This document shows, in pieces, positions 37,268 to 45,732 of a stretch of DNA of 64,000 bases. The position numbers and the translations under genes were made by a program. The stretch's first letter is position 1; each line of letters starts with the position of its first letter. Source of the DNA: SXTU01 sp964496695 (GTDB lineage: Bacteria > Verrucomicrobiota > Verrucomicrobiia > Limisphaerales > SXTU01); the NCBI GenBank assembly GCA_964496695.1, contig CAZCBE010000001.1:186001-250000 (forward strand), read 5' to 3'. Below the pieces are notes generated by a model. The model was not told the origin of the DNA. It ran no database searches and saw nothing but the letters and a program-made list of their open reading frames with translations.

Positions 37268-39175
37268 TCAGCCAAACCGGGCGATGAAATCTGCGAGTCT
37301 AAGTCCAAGGCACAGGACCGATTGATACCGCCGGTCCCACTGGCCAGGGGTGCGCTGGCCCAACTGCTCCAAAACCTCCAACACCACGGGCCGGTTCACA
37401 TAGTTCCAGACCGTGTGGTCGGCTCCATGCTTTTGCATAAAGGCCGTCATGGTTTCTTGAGCGGCCGCTAGGCTGCGCGCAAAGTCAGGCGCAAACCACC
37501 CCTTCGTGGTCCGTCGCAGCGCCCCAGCGGGCAGCACATCGCGCAGGGCATTACGGTAGAGGCCGCGAGGCAGGCCGTGCGGCACAAATTCCTCCAACGG
37601 CACGCGGTAGCACCATTCCCAAACCCGTCGGTCACTCCACGGCTGCGGGCTCTCCAGATCTGGTGCCAGGCGGGAAAGCAAGTCGCAGCGCATATGGAAG
37701 CGACCGGAATTGGCCAGTTCCATATGGTGGACGCGGTGGTCTTGGAAGGTGGCTGGATTTAGTCGTCTGTCAGGCATCCAGTCAGCCAGAGGCAGCCGCG
37801 CCGCAAACTCGGGAGCGATGGGCATCTGAGGAGGCCGGCTCTGTGCGTCTCCCCGCCACCAGTCGAAGCCCCGCCGCAGCCAGGCGGGAGCCAGCGGCCG
37901 GATGAGTCCGCTACGAAGTAGAGTAAGCATGCCCACGCTCCGCACGGCGCTCTGGGCGCGCAACTGGCCTGCAAGGTCGGCCCAGCGACCCGCCCAGAAC
38001 AACTGCTCCAGGAGTCCACGTCCGTCGTAGGAAGCAGCCATGTCCCCGTTCATGCCGCCCAGCACGATCCGTGCGCCTCGTTGCCGGGCCAGCATCGCCA
38101 GTTCCAGCGCGCGATAGGAGAAGGGATCCCAATCGGGCTCATCCTGCGTCTCATACCAGCCATCATCCAAGCGCAGCGCCGGGAACGCGTTTCCGTGTGC
38201 CCAGCAGGGATCAAGCAGTGGATATTTTGCCAGCGCCTCGCGAATGAATGGGCTTTCTTCCCGATCCCACACCGCGTCTGAAGCTTCCTCCGCCAACACC
38301 CCAGAGACGCTGATCAAAGGCCGGCCGTGCTTGGCCAGCATGCCCGCTGCAAGCCCGGTCAATCCGGTTGAGTCCAGACCGCCGCTCAGCATGACGGCCA
38401 CGGGATGCCGCGAGCGCAAAGCCGAACGCACTGCCTGCTCCAGCTTTTCACGCAAGGCTTCCGCGTATGCCGCATGGGAACCCAGATCGAGGAGTGGTTC
38501 CATGCGCAACTGCCAGTAGGTGTGCAGGCGCGGCGTGCCGCCCGGACGGACAGTCAACCAATGCGCACCCGGGAGGCGGTGAATGTCCGCATATAAGGTG
38601 CGGCCTGAAGGGCGGGGGATCACGGAAAGGTCACAGCCAAGCGCCAGCTCGTCAAGCTGGCAGGGCACTTCGGGCATCACAAGCAGCGAGCGAATCCTGC
38701 TGCCAAACGTGAAACGACGACGGTGGCAGTGATAGAACAAGTCCCGTCGCCCGAAAACATCCACTGCGCAGAGCAGTTCCTGTCGCCGGGCGTCCCACAA
38801 CGCAAAGGCGAACTCTCCATCGAGCCGATTGACGCATTCATTCCCCCACTTTGCGTGCGCCCGCAAGATCAGTTCTGGATCGGGCAGGCCGTGCTCGTCC
38901 GGCGCGATGCCCAATGCAGCCCATAACGACTCTCGATGATCCAACCGGCCGTCGAATGCAATTACGCACTGGCCATCTGAACTGCGCCAGGGAGAGGTTT
39001 CTCCAGCGGATTCAGGGGTGATGCTGAGTAAAGCGTGGCCGACAGCCATCGGTCCGACGGCATATACTCCCATGCCATCAGGTCCGCGATGCCGAAGGTG
39101 GGCAAGTTGAGCCTCCACCCACGAGCGGTCTGCCGGAGCCAAGTCAAGATTCAGGAAGCCGCAGAGTGCGCTCAT
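37268..39175 (-). CDS. Asparagine-synthetase-like protein (lasso-cyclase type)
   Basis: 635 residues from ATG 39175. The N-terminal glutaminase-like domain (HLRHRGPDGMG, IAFDGRLDHRESLW, LDGEFAFALWD, DVFGRRDLFY) begins MSALCG: the Cys is at position 5, not 2, so it cannot be the free N-terminal nucleophile and glutamine hydrolysis is probably lost, as in lasso-peptide cyclases. The synthetase domain keeps the pyrophosphate loop MLSGGLDSTGL and an ATP-dependent acyl-adenylation fold. The neighbours (48-codon precursor, sulfotransferase, HPr-kinase-like) argue for peptide modification rather than asparagine synthesis. Confidence 0.85.
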   Translation of the reverse strand: MSALCGFLNLDLAPADRSWVEAQLAHLRHRGPDGMGVYAVGPMAVGHALLSITPESAGETSPWRSSDGQCVIAFDGRLDHRESLWAALGIAPDEHGLPDPELILRAHAKWGNECVNRLDGEFAFALWDARRQELLCAVDVFGRRDLFYHCHRRRFTFGSRIRSLLVMPEVPCQLDELALGCDLSVIPRPSGRTLYADIHRLPGAHWLTVRPGGTPRLHTYWQLRMEPLLDLGSHAAYAEALREKLEQAVRSALRSRHPVAVMLSGGLDSTGLTGLAAGMLAKHGRPLISVSGVLAEEASDAVWDREESPFIREALAKYPLLDPCWAHGNAFPALRLDDGWYETQDEPDWDPFSYRALELAMLARQRGARIVLGGMNGDMAASYDGRGLLEQLFWAGRWADLAGQLRAQSAVRSVGMLTLLRSGLIRPLAPAWLRRGFDWWRGDAQSRPPQMPIAPEFAARLPLADWMPDRRLNPATFQDHRVHHMELANSGRFHMRCDLLSRLAPDLESPQPWSDRRVWEWCYRVPLEEFVPHGLPRGLYRNALRDVLPAGALRRTTKGWFAPDFARSLAAAQETMTAFMQKHGADHTVWNYVNRPVVLEVLEQLGQRTPGQWDRRYQSVLCLGLRLADFIARFG

Positions 39176-39225
39176 GAAGCGAGGGCTAACCGGGGTAGCG
39201 AGGCGGTGACCGTTAGCTAGATTGG

Positions 39226-40062
39226 CTAGCCATCGGCTTGCAGATAACCGAACCGGCTCATGACCTCGCCGTGTTGGGAGACGATGGCGGAACACTGGGC
39301 GGGCGACAAGGCAACTCGCCAGTCACCTGACTTTCCACGGCGGAAAAAAGGACGGTCACCCACACTCTCGCGAAACCCTTGGCGCTGCTCTTGATCGCGG
39401 AGCACTTCAAACCGGGAGTGCTCCAGCGCGCGGGCCACGCGATTCGATTCGCTGGGAAAGCCCGCGAATTGGCAGGCCCTGGTGAATGTCTCCAAGGGTC
39501 GCGCCAGCATGTCCTCATATCGTAACACCTGCAAAGGCAAGCCAGGCTCATCCACCCACGAGCGCACATGCTCACTCCATGTGCCCAAGTGCTGGGGAAG
39601 CTGCGCAATCCACCATCGTGCCTGCATGCTCATGCAGGCCGCAGGGTCGTTCATCCACGCAATGGTGCCATCCAGGCTGCCCCCCCGGTGATGCTGAAGA
39701 GAAACCGCCACATCCAGAGGATTGCGGATGAAATAAAGAACAGCGCGGGTTGCTTGTGTGGAAAAATATTTGCCGCCACCTGCTGGACAGCGGAAAGCGT
39801 CATGCACTTTCAACACCTGATGGCCTTCAGTGGCAAGGGTCATTTGCACTTCGAGGCGAAGCTCGGCGATTTCCGTCTCAGTCAGCTCGCTCGTATCCCA
39901 GCCAATTCGAGCATCCAGCGAGGATCGGGCTGCGAAGTTTTCTGCCTCTAGCTGGTTGATGTCCACCGGTTGGCTTTCGTCCGCCAGCAAATTGGCGAGA
40001 AATATCCGGAACCAAGTGTTGCCGGATTTGGGATAGCTCGCGAGCCACACAACGCCATTCAT
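39226..40062 (-). CDS. PAPS-dependent sulfotransferase
   Basis: 278 residues, normal for the cytosolic Sulfotransfer_1 family. The 5'-phosphosulfate loop is YPKSGNTWFRIFLANLL (from residue 10), the 3'-phosphate site includes YFIRNPLDVAVSLQHH, and VLRYEDMLARPLETF is the usual late block. It transfers sulfate from PAPS to a hydroxyl or amine. The start ATG overlaps the stop of the upstream kinase by 4 nt (ATGA). In this cluster the likely target is the peptide or a lipid/sugar partner; this is inferred from position only. Confidence 0.88.
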   Translation of the reverse strand: MNGVVWLASYPKSGNTWFRIFLANLLADESQPVDINQLEAENFAARSSLDARIGWDTSELTETEIAELRLEVQMTLATEGHQVLKVHDAFRCPAGGGKYFSTQATRAVLYFIRNPLDVAVSLQHHRGGSLDGTIAWMNDPAACMSMQARWWIAQLPQHLGTWSEHVRSWVDEPGLPLQVLRYEDMLARPLETFTRACQFAGFPSESNRVARALEHSRFEVLRDQEQRQGFRESVGDRPFFRRGKSGDWRVALSPAQCSAIVSQHGEVMSRFGYLQADG

Positions 40063-40991
40063 GTGTTCAAATCCGCCGTCACCAGTTCAGCGAGCCGGTT
40101 GAGCCGGAATGTGCCTGCGTCCTCGCGTGCCAAACGTTTGATTGGCACTGCACCAGCCAGTCGTCCGAGCTTCTGAAAGTGAGCTTGCTGCATGCCGAGG
40201 CCCGGCAGGAACCGGGCACGATAAGTATGGGTGAGCAGATAGCGCAACTTGTCTGTCAGGCTCAATTCGGTCAGTTCGGCCCCCCGAACATCGTGACGGC
40301 GTTCCAGCATGTAAATCCGTGCCAGCGGCATCGCTTTGCCTTGGAAGGCATCGCCAAACGCCAGCCGGCGCTTGTCCAATTGGGGGCGGAAGCGGGGCAA
40401 GGAGTCCGGCTGATGCCCAAGGGCAGCCACGGAATCTGACCAGAGTTTGAAGTGTGGAGCACCGGCTGCAACCATCGGCTGCCCCTCCGAATTGAAGGTC
40501 ACCGCCGCGATGTCATCCGCCAGAACGCCAAAGCCGAGCTGCCGGAAATACGCCGCCAGCGTTGATTTTCCGTGCCCGGTATAACCGGCGAAAACGACGC
40601 CTCCCCACGGCGTGGCAACCGTGCTGCCACGCAGCGGCAGCATCCCACGCTGATGGAGCAGCGCGCCCATGGGCGAACACAGCAACAGAGCCTGCACGTC
40701 TTCCATCAAGGCATCCGCCGCCGGCTGCACGAGGATTTCGCGGCCGTCAACGGCAAGATAACGAGCCACGGTGTTGAGCCAGACCAGCAGCTTGCCGGAG
40801 GCGGCTTGGAACCGCACGCCGCGCGCCTGACAACTGGCCAGTTCCATCGGGACCTCTCCCGGCTGAAAAACGGCATCCACTGGGGCATCCGCCGGTGCGG
40901 AAGGGAGTTCAGGGAAGGAAACCCACGCCGCAATGGTCATGCCATATATCCGATGCCGGTGAGGCGGAAGATTGTTCAGCGGCTGGGCCAC
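40059..40991 (-). CDS. HPr-kinase-like protein (lasso-peptide kinase type)
   Basis: About 310 residues. Family members open with YxxYG...SELPLPELP; here HRHRIYGMTIAAWVSFPELP, so I start at the GTG 40991 (the ATG 40940 would begin inside this block). The P-loop GYTGHGKSTLAAYF and the ADDIAAVTF block match HprK-related kinases found in RiPP clusters, some of which phosphorylate the C-terminal Ser of lasso peptides. It is not a full HprK. First gene of a 4-nt-overlapping pair with the sulfotransferase. Confidence 0.78.
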   Translation of the reverse strand: MAQPLNNLPPHRHRIYGMTIAAWVSFPELPSAPADAPVDAVFQPGEVPMELASCQARGVRFQAASGKLLVWLNTVARYLAVDGREILVQPAADALMEDVQALLLCSPMGALLHQRGMLPLRGSTVATPWGGVVFAGYTGHGKSTLAAYFRQLGFGVLADDIAAVTFNSEGQPMVAAGAPHFKLWSDSVAALGHQPDSLPRFRPQLDKRRLAFGDAFQGKAMPLARIYMLERRHDVRGAELTELSLTDKLRYLLTHTYRARFLPGLGMQQAHFQKLGRLAGAVPIKRLAREDAGTFRLNRLAELVTADLNT

Positions 40992-41504
40992 AGGCGGAAT
41001 TAACTTACGCGGGCGCTTGGGAAGGGGACAGAAAAAAACTGGTGCCCCGCAACGTCCGTCGTCGAGATGATCCGGGCTGGAACAACCCAACAACAAGTCC
41101 ACTGTTGGGCCGCTTCTGGCCATTGCATTCTTGCCGGGGAGCTTCGTCGCAATCACGTTGTCCCCGTGCCCTTTACCGCTCCCCGCCGCTTCACTTTCTC
41201 CGTCCGTTTGACCCGGACTTTCCGTTGCTCACAAGCCAACAGTGACATCCCGCTGGGAGAGGGAGAAACTTAGCCGCCCGCCTGCGTGAACGTGGCGTGC
41301 CCTTCCCAGCCTGCGCGGACGGCGTCGCCCCCTCTCCCAGCGGGAGAGGGGCGGGGTGAGGGTGAACGGCTACGAAGCGCAGAGATGCGCCATCCCGCCG
41401 TGCCCTTTGGATTCACTGCTCAAAACCTGATCTGCGCCCCATGGATGCGCCGTGCGCATTTCAGTCGTTGACGCTTCCGCTTCCCCTGCTACGTTGCCCG
41501 TGAA
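40992..41504. other. Intergenic region between kinase cluster and aroF leader
   Basis: The kinase frame stays open upstream to 41156 without a supported start. From 41249 to 41353 lies an inverted-repeat element: CCCGCTGGGAGAGGG (41249-41263) is the inverse of CCCTCTCCCAGCGGG (41329-41343). A 31-codon minus-strand frame at about 41250 has no RiPP features. The aroF promoter is at 41468-41495. Confidence 0.5.
41468..41495 (+). promoter_or_regulatory. Candidate aroF promoter
   Basis: TTGACG (41468-41473), 16-bp spacer, TACGTT (41490-41495). Transcription would begin only a few bases before the leader-peptide ATG at 41505, so the leader mRNA would be nearly leaderless. Confidence 0.45.
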
Positions 41505-41588
41505 ATGAACTATCGCGCCTGGCGATTTAGCGTGCCGAGCGGCTATTACTTTAGCCGCCCTGCCTGCTGGCTTGCCGGGTTGCGCTGA
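41505..41588 (+). CDS. Aromatic-rich leader peptide of aroF
   Basis: 27 codons, ATG 41505 to TGA 41586-41588. Of its residues Tyr3, Trp6, Phe8, Tyr14, Tyr15, Phe16 and Trp22 are aromatic, seven of 27, including a Tyr-Tyr-Phe run. It lies 86 bp before DAHP synthase, the first enzyme of aromatic amino acid synthesis, with a terminator in between. This is the layout of an attenuation leader such as trpL or pheL. Too short to be found by usual gene callers. Confidence 0.8.
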   Translation: MNYRAWRFSVPSGYYFSRPACWLAGLR

Positions 41589-41632
41589 TTCCAGACACTC
41601 AACCGACAAACCGCAGGCCGTCGCCTGCGGTT
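41539..41632 (+). promoter_or_regulatory. Predicted transcription attenuator upstream of aroF
   Basis: Hairpin 1: GCGGCT (41539-41544) with AGCCGC (41553-41558), its loop holding the Tyr-Tyr-Phe codons. Terminator: stem 41609-41618/41623-41632 followed by T's. Alternative pairing: GCCTGC (41562-41567) can pair with GCAGGC (41613-41618), which would open the terminator. Ribosome stalling at the aromatic codons could choose between these. Confidence 0.65.
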
Positions 41633-41635
41633 TTT
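41609..41635 (+). terminator. Rho-independent terminator in the aroF leader
   Basis: Perfect 10-bp stem AACCGCAGGC/GCCTGCGGTT with a 4-nt loop, running into TTTTT, located between the leader peptide stop and the aroF ATG at 41675. No other gene upstream on this strand needs it. Confidence 0.85.
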
Positions 41636-41674
41636 GCATTTCAACCCGGCGCGGCCCGCATCACCCATCAGCCC

Positions 41675-42691
41675 ATGATCATTGTCCTCCGCCCGAAAAG
41701 TTCGAAGAAGGAAGAGTCCGCCGTGCTCGCGGAAATCCGCCGGCTCGGCTACCGCCCGCATGTGATGCGCGGCGTGGCGCGCACCGTCATCGGCGCCATC
41801 GGCGACGAACGCACGCACCACACGCTGGAGACGCTCACCGCGCTGCCGCAGGTGGAGAGCGTGATGCCCATCCAGAAGCGCTTCAAGCTGGTCAGCCGGG
41901 AGGCGCATCCGACGAACTCCACCATCACCCTGCCCAACGGCTGCGTCATCGGCGGCCCGGAGCTGGTCGTGATGGCCGGCCCGTGCTCGGTGGAGAGCGA
42001 GAAGCAGTTGCTGGTGACCGCCGAGGCGGTGGCCAAGGCCGGCGCGAAGGTGCTGCGCGGCGGCGCGTTCAAGCCCCGCACCTCGCCCTACGAGTTCCAG
42101 GGCCTGGGCGAGAAGGGTCTAAAAATGCTGGCCAAGGCGCGCAAGGAGACCGGGCTGGCCATCATCACCGAACTGCTCTCCGAGGACCACGCCACCATGG
42201 TGGCCGAGTATGCCGACGTGCTGCAGATCGGCACGCGCAACGCGCAGAACTTCCAGCTCCTGATCGCCGCCGCCAAGACCGGCAAGCCCGTGCTGCTCAA
42301 GCGCGGTCTGGCGATGAAGATCGAGGAGTGGCTGCTGGCGGGGGAATACATCCTCTCGAACAACAACCCCGGCCTGATGTTCTGCGAGCGCGGCATCCGC
42401 ACCTTCGAGACCTACACGCGCAACACGCTGGACCTCTCGACCATCCCGATCATCAAGAAGGAGTCGCACAGCCCCATCGTGATTGACCCCAGCCAGGGCG
42501 CGGGCCGCGCGGACCTGGTGGTGGCCATGTGCAAGGGCGCGGTGGCGATGGGCGCGGACGCGCTGCTCATCGAGGTGCATCCGAACCCGGCGGAGGCCTG
42601 GAGCGACGGGGCGCAGCAGCTCACGCTGGAAGGCTTCGCGAAGCTGATGCAGGAACTCAAGCCCTTCGCTGCGGCGGCCGGGCGGGGGTGA
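41675..42691 (+). CDS. aroF: 3-deoxy-7-phosphoheptulonate (DAHP) synthase
   Basis: 338 residues, class I, AroA-beta/TM0343 type. It condenses phosphoenolpyruvate and erythrose-4-phosphate, the first step of the shikimate pathway. A ferredoxin-like regulatory domain (1-75) allows allosteric feedback in this group. The barrel has VMAGPCSVES, LRGGAFKPRTSPYEFQGLG, LQIGTRNAQNFQLL, LLKRG, and IVIDPSQGAGR and LLIEVHPNPAEAWSDG, covering the PEP, metal and E4P sites. Preceded by an apparent attenuator, so probably controlled at both enzyme and transcript level. Confidence 0.97.
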   Translation: MIIVLRPKSSKKEESAVLAEIRRLGYRPHVMRGVARTVIGAIGDERTHHTLETLTALPQVESVMPIQKRFKLVSREAHPTNSTITLPNGCVIGGPELVVMAGPCSVESEKQLLVTAEAVAKAGAKVLRGGAFKPRTSPYEFQGLGEKGLKMLAKARKETGLAIITELLSEDHATMVAEYADVLQIGTRNAQNFQLLIAAAKTGKPVLLKRGLAMKIEEWLLAGEYILSNNNPGLMFCERGIRTFETYTRNTLDLSTIPIIKKESHSPIVIDPSQGAGRADLVVAMCKGAVAMGADALLIEVHPNPAEAWSDGAQQLTLEGFAKLMQELKPFAAAAGRG

Positions 42692-42797
42692 GGAAGAACG
42701 GAGTGATGGAGTGGGATTTCCGAACGCTCAAAGCGTGGCGCAGCAACTATTCAGAAGCCATGGCTCCCAAACTCCATCGCTCCACTCTCACTCCCTG

Positions 42798-43268
42798 CTA
42801 CTTGCTCACCAGCCGCATCTTGATGGGCGAGAGATCGAGCACGTAGCGTTTGCCGGGGGGTGCTGGAGGAACCCCGACGAGGTATTTCTGCTCGATCAGT
42901 TCGTCCGCATCCTTGGGCAGGCGCAGGTTGTCCTTGTGGAAGCGGCCCACGGCCACTTCGAGGTCGCGGGAGGACATGACCGGCCGCTTCTCGGGATCGG
43001 TCTCGGTGGAATCCTCAGCTTCACGTGCGGCCGTGGCGCTGACCGGGGTGAACCCGGTCCCGTCCGCCGCAGAGGGGGCGACCGGGGCGGGGAGCGGCTT
43101 GAACTCGATGGGCGGGACGCGGTTCACCACCTTGGCCGCCTCGGCGCGCTGGTGGGACCACCACCACACGCCGGCAACCACCGCGATGACTCCCCAGGTG
43201 GCCGGGTGTTTCAGCGAGCGGAATGCATAACCAATCGCGACGAAGAGGGAGAAAAGAACCTTTTGCAT
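42798..43268 (-). CDS. Membrane-anchored hypothetical protein behind prepilin genes
   Basis: 156 residues. One transmembrane segment (about 24-38, WGVIAVVAGVWWW), a Pro/Ala-rich linker, and a compact C-terminal domain with VAVGRFHKDNLRLPKDADELIEQKYL. This last part is a motif I associate with proteins near verrucomicrobial type II-like prepilins (inference). It follows the prepilin gene by 17 bp and is last in a three-gene operon. Confidence 0.7.
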   Translation of the reverse strand: MQKVLFSLFVAIGYAFRSLKHPATWGVIAVVAGVWWWSHQRAEAAKVVNRVPPIEFKPLPAPVAPSAADGTGFTPVSATAAREAEDSTETDPEKRPVMSSRDLEVAVGRFHKDNLRLPKDADELIEQKYLVGVPPAPPGKRYVLDLSPIKMRLVSK

Positions 43269-43285
43269 GCGGCAGGAGAATCAGA

Positions 43286-44092
43286 TCATTTGGGGTAGCT
43301 GGCCATTTCGCGAATGGCCAGCACGTCCGCGTTGGTCATGGCGACGTCATGGTCGGGCAGCCAGTCCACCTGATAGGTGCGGTAGCTGTCCTTGTCCCGG
43401 ATGGCATAGGCGTCAATGTGGCCGTCGGCAAAGGCCACCGCCACCCGCCCACCGTGCGCGGAGGACGGCAGGTGGAAGTAGCCGGTGGCCTGGTTGGTGT
43501 CCATCGGCACGCGCACCATGCTGGTGCAGATGGTGTTCGGGTTGAGTTCCAGGAAGGTGAACATCTGCGCGGGCGGCACGACATCATGCACGCGGGTGAA
43601 GGCCATGTAGCCGGGCAGCGCCGAGCTTTGGCTGCCCGCCCCCATATATTGGTTCAGGCCGTAGCTGCGGGTGAGGGGCTTGCCCTGGATCAACTGGCGG
43701 GCCGAGGGACAGCGGTATATGCGGGGATTCGGCACCGCTCCGGCGAAAGCGGCCAGCTTGGGGTCCGTGAGGTAGTTGAAATTGGTGACGCTGTCGTAGG
43801 TATAATGGTAGTCGCCCGAAACCCAGGGCGCCGGGGGCGTGTTGGTGGCGGACTGGGGCCGGTAGTTGAGCACAAGCTGGTCGTCGTTGTCGGTGTAGTG
43901 CTTCTGCCAGGCCAGCATGACCTGCCGGAGATTGCTGATGCACTCAGTGCGGTGCGCGCGGGTTTTCGCGCTGTTGAGCCCGCGCACCATCAAGGAGCCG
44001 AGAATGGCGAGGATGGCGATGACGACGAGGAGCTCGGGCAGCGCGAAAGCGCGCCCGGTGCGAACGTCCAGCGGGTGGCGGCGTCCGTTCAT
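43286..44092 (-). CDS. Prepilin-type N-terminal cleavage/methylation protein 2
   Basis: 268 residues from ATG 44092. Type IV pilin-like start GRAFALPELLVVIAILAILGSLMV: cleavage would precede an Ala-Leu rather than the Phe-Thr of its paralogue, and Glu5 is kept. The DUF1559-like body has RTECISNLRQVMLAWQKHYTDN, NPRIYRCPSA and the late VAVAFADGHIDAY signature typical of verrucomicrobial and planctomycete pseudopilins. ATG overlaps the upstream prepilin stop by 4 nt (44089-44092). Confidence 0.88.
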   Translation of the reverse strand: MNGRRHPLDVRTGRAFALPELLVVIAILAILGSLMVRGLNSAKTRAHRTECISNLRQVMLAWQKHYTDNDDQLVLNYRPQSATNTPPAPWVSGDYHYTYDSVTNFNYLTDPKLAAFAGAVPNPRIYRCPSARQLIQGKPLTRSYGLNQYMGAGSQSSALPGYMAFTRVHDVVPPAQMFTFLELNPNTICTSMVRVPMDTNQATGYFHLPSSAHGGRVAVAFADGHIDAYAIRDKDSYRTYQVDWLPDHDVAMTNADVLAIREMASYPK

Positions 44093-44910
44093 AGCCCGTG
44101 GGTCATGTGGTTGGCGAACCAGAGAAAGTCCGCGTTGTCCGCGGCGTGCAGGCCCGTGTGGTCCGCCAGCCACGGCACCGGCCAGATGCGGTCCATCTCC
44201 GGCGTGAGCATCTTCTGCGGCTCCACGCGGCCGTCGGCATAGCTCACCATGGCCACCTTGCCATGCGGAAAGCCCGGGAGGGTGGCGAAATCCCCGCTGG
44301 CAATGGTGCCGTCCGCGGCGGCAGTCATGTCATTGATCCGCACCGCCGTGGTGCAGATGATGTAGGGGTTCATCTCGGCGAAGACCAGGCGCTCGGAGGG
44401 CTGGGTGACGTCGTTCATCCGCCGGTAGGTCTCGAAGCCGGCGGGAGCGGCGAATCCCCCGCCGGACTGCGGCCCCATGTAGGGATTCATGCTGTAGTGC
44501 CGCGTCATGGACACACCCTGGATGTTATGCTTCACCGCCCCGCACCGGTAGAGGCGCGGGTTGAGGTTCGCGTAGGCAAACGCAGAGTAGCCCGGATTGG
44601 TGAGGAACAGCTCGTTCGTGACGGTGTCGTAGAACTGGTGCGTGCCGCCGGAGGCCCACGGGATGTTCGTCGTCACCGGGGTGGCGCTGGTCAGCGGATT
44701 GGAATTGGGCACCAGCCGGTCGTCGTTGTCGCCGGCATACTTGTGCCACACCTCCAGGAGCTGCCGCTGGTTGTTCAGGCAGGTGACACGATGCGCCCGC
44801 GCCTTCGCCTGTGCGAGGCCGCCCACGGTGAGCGACGCCAGTATGCCGATGATGCCGATGACCACCAGCAATTCGATCAAAGTGAAGGCTCGGATTAAGC
44901 GCGGCTGCAT
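44089..44910 (-). CDS. Prepilin-type N-terminal cleavage/methylation protein 1
   Basis: 273 residues from ATG 44910 (TTG 44928 also possible). RLIRAFTLIELLVVIGIIGILASLTVGGL is a canonical class III signal with Glu5. Body: VTCLNNQRQLLEVWHKYAGDNDDRL, LNPRLYRCGAV, HGKVAMVSYADGRVEPQ. These abundant proteins are probably exported by a type II/IV-pilus-like system; their role in Verrucomicrobia is unknown. It begins the operon 44.9-42.8 kb. Confidence 0.9.
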   Translation of the reverse strand: MQPRLIRAFTLIELLVVIGIIGILASLTVGGLAQAKARAHRVTCLNNQRQLLEVWHKYAGDNDDRLVPNSNPLTSATPVTTNIPWASGGTHQFYDTVTNELFLTNPGYSAFAYANLNPRLYRCGAVKHNIQGVSMTRHYSMNPYMGPQSGGGFAAPAGFETYRRMNDVTQPSERLVFAEMNPYIICTTAVRINDMTAAADGTIASGDFATLPGFPHGKVAMVSYADGRVEPQKMLTPEMDRIWPVPWLADHTGLHAADNADFLWFANHMTHGL

Positions 44911-44983
44911 GGACTGGGCATGGTGCAATGCAGGGTAGTAGCAACCCGTGCCGAGTCAAGCAGCCGATGCGGGGCTTTTGACC

Positions 44984-45664
44984 CTACTTTGCCCGGCGCT
45001 CGACCACCTCGACGGCGGCCTTGTTCTTCACAATCCGGCCCGGGCCGACGGCTCCGCGCCAGTTCGTGAGCGGATACATGAGGGTGGCGCGACCGATCAC
45101 GCTGCCCGGGTTCAGGACCGAGTTGCACCCGATGTCGGCCTTGTCCCCCAGCATCGCGCCAAACTTGCGCAGGCCGGTGTCGTGCGGCCGGCCGTTGACC
45201 TCGACGGTCACATTGCCGGGGAGCGACTTAAGGTTGGAGAGGATGACGCCCGCTCCCAGGTGGGCCTTGTGGCCAAGGATGGAGTCACCGACATAGTTGA
45301 AGTGCGCCACCTGGCAGCCGTTGAAGACGAGGCTGTGCTTGAGTTCACAGGAGTTGCCAATGACGCACCCGTCCCCAATGAGCACATGGTCGCGGATGTA
45401 GGCCCCGTGGCGGATCTCGCAGTTCCGCCCGATAATGGCCGGGCCCTTGATCATCACCCCGTCCTCGATGACGGTGCCCTCGCCGATGATGACGCGCTTG
45501 CCGAGGGTGACCCCGGGCCCAAACGCATGCGCCTCCAGCGGCCGCACATGGGCCTCGACGTAGGCTTTCAGCCCTTTGAGCGCGTCCCAGGCGAATTCGC
45601 AGCCGTCAAACAACGCGGCGTGCTCCGTCTGCGACAGGTCGAAGAGGTCGGTCGGCTTGAACAT
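44984..45664 (-). CDS. Left-handed beta-helix acyltransferase-like protein (GlmU C-terminal-like)
   Basis: 226 residues with about ten hexapeptide turns (IIGEGTVIEDGVMIKGPAIIGRNCEIRHGAYIRDHVLIGDGCVIG). No nucleotidyltransferase domain, so it is like the C-terminal half of GlmU-type enzymes. The N-terminal FKPTDLFDLSQTEHAALFDG is a typical entry helix. HFNYVGDSILGHKAHLGAGVILSN resembles the catalytic turn of UDP-N-acetylglucosamine/glucosamine-1-phosphate acyltransferases. Substrate uncertain. Confidence 0.85.
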   Translation of the reverse strand: MFKPTDLFDLSQTEHAALFDGCEFAWDALKGLKAYVEAHVRPLEAHAFGPGVTLGKRVIIGEGTVIEDGVMIKGPAIIGRNCEIRHGAYIRDHVLIGDGCVIGNSCELKHSLVFNGCQVAHFNYVGDSILGHKAHLGAGVILSNLKSLPGNVTVEVNGRPHDTGLRKFGAMLGDKADIGCNSVLNPGSVIGRATLMYPLTNWRGAVGPGRIVKNKAAVEVVERRAK

Positions 45665-45732
45665 GCGCAGAGGCTAGGCGAAGCCCGGGCGACGGCAAAA
45701 CGAAAAGTGCTCCCGCAGGCAACGATACCGCC

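Noticed and set aside
41160..41260. 31-codon minus-strand frame upstream of the kinase as a RiPP precursor
   Set aside because: All Lys/Arg-rich, no leader motif and no ring acceptor at a sensible place.
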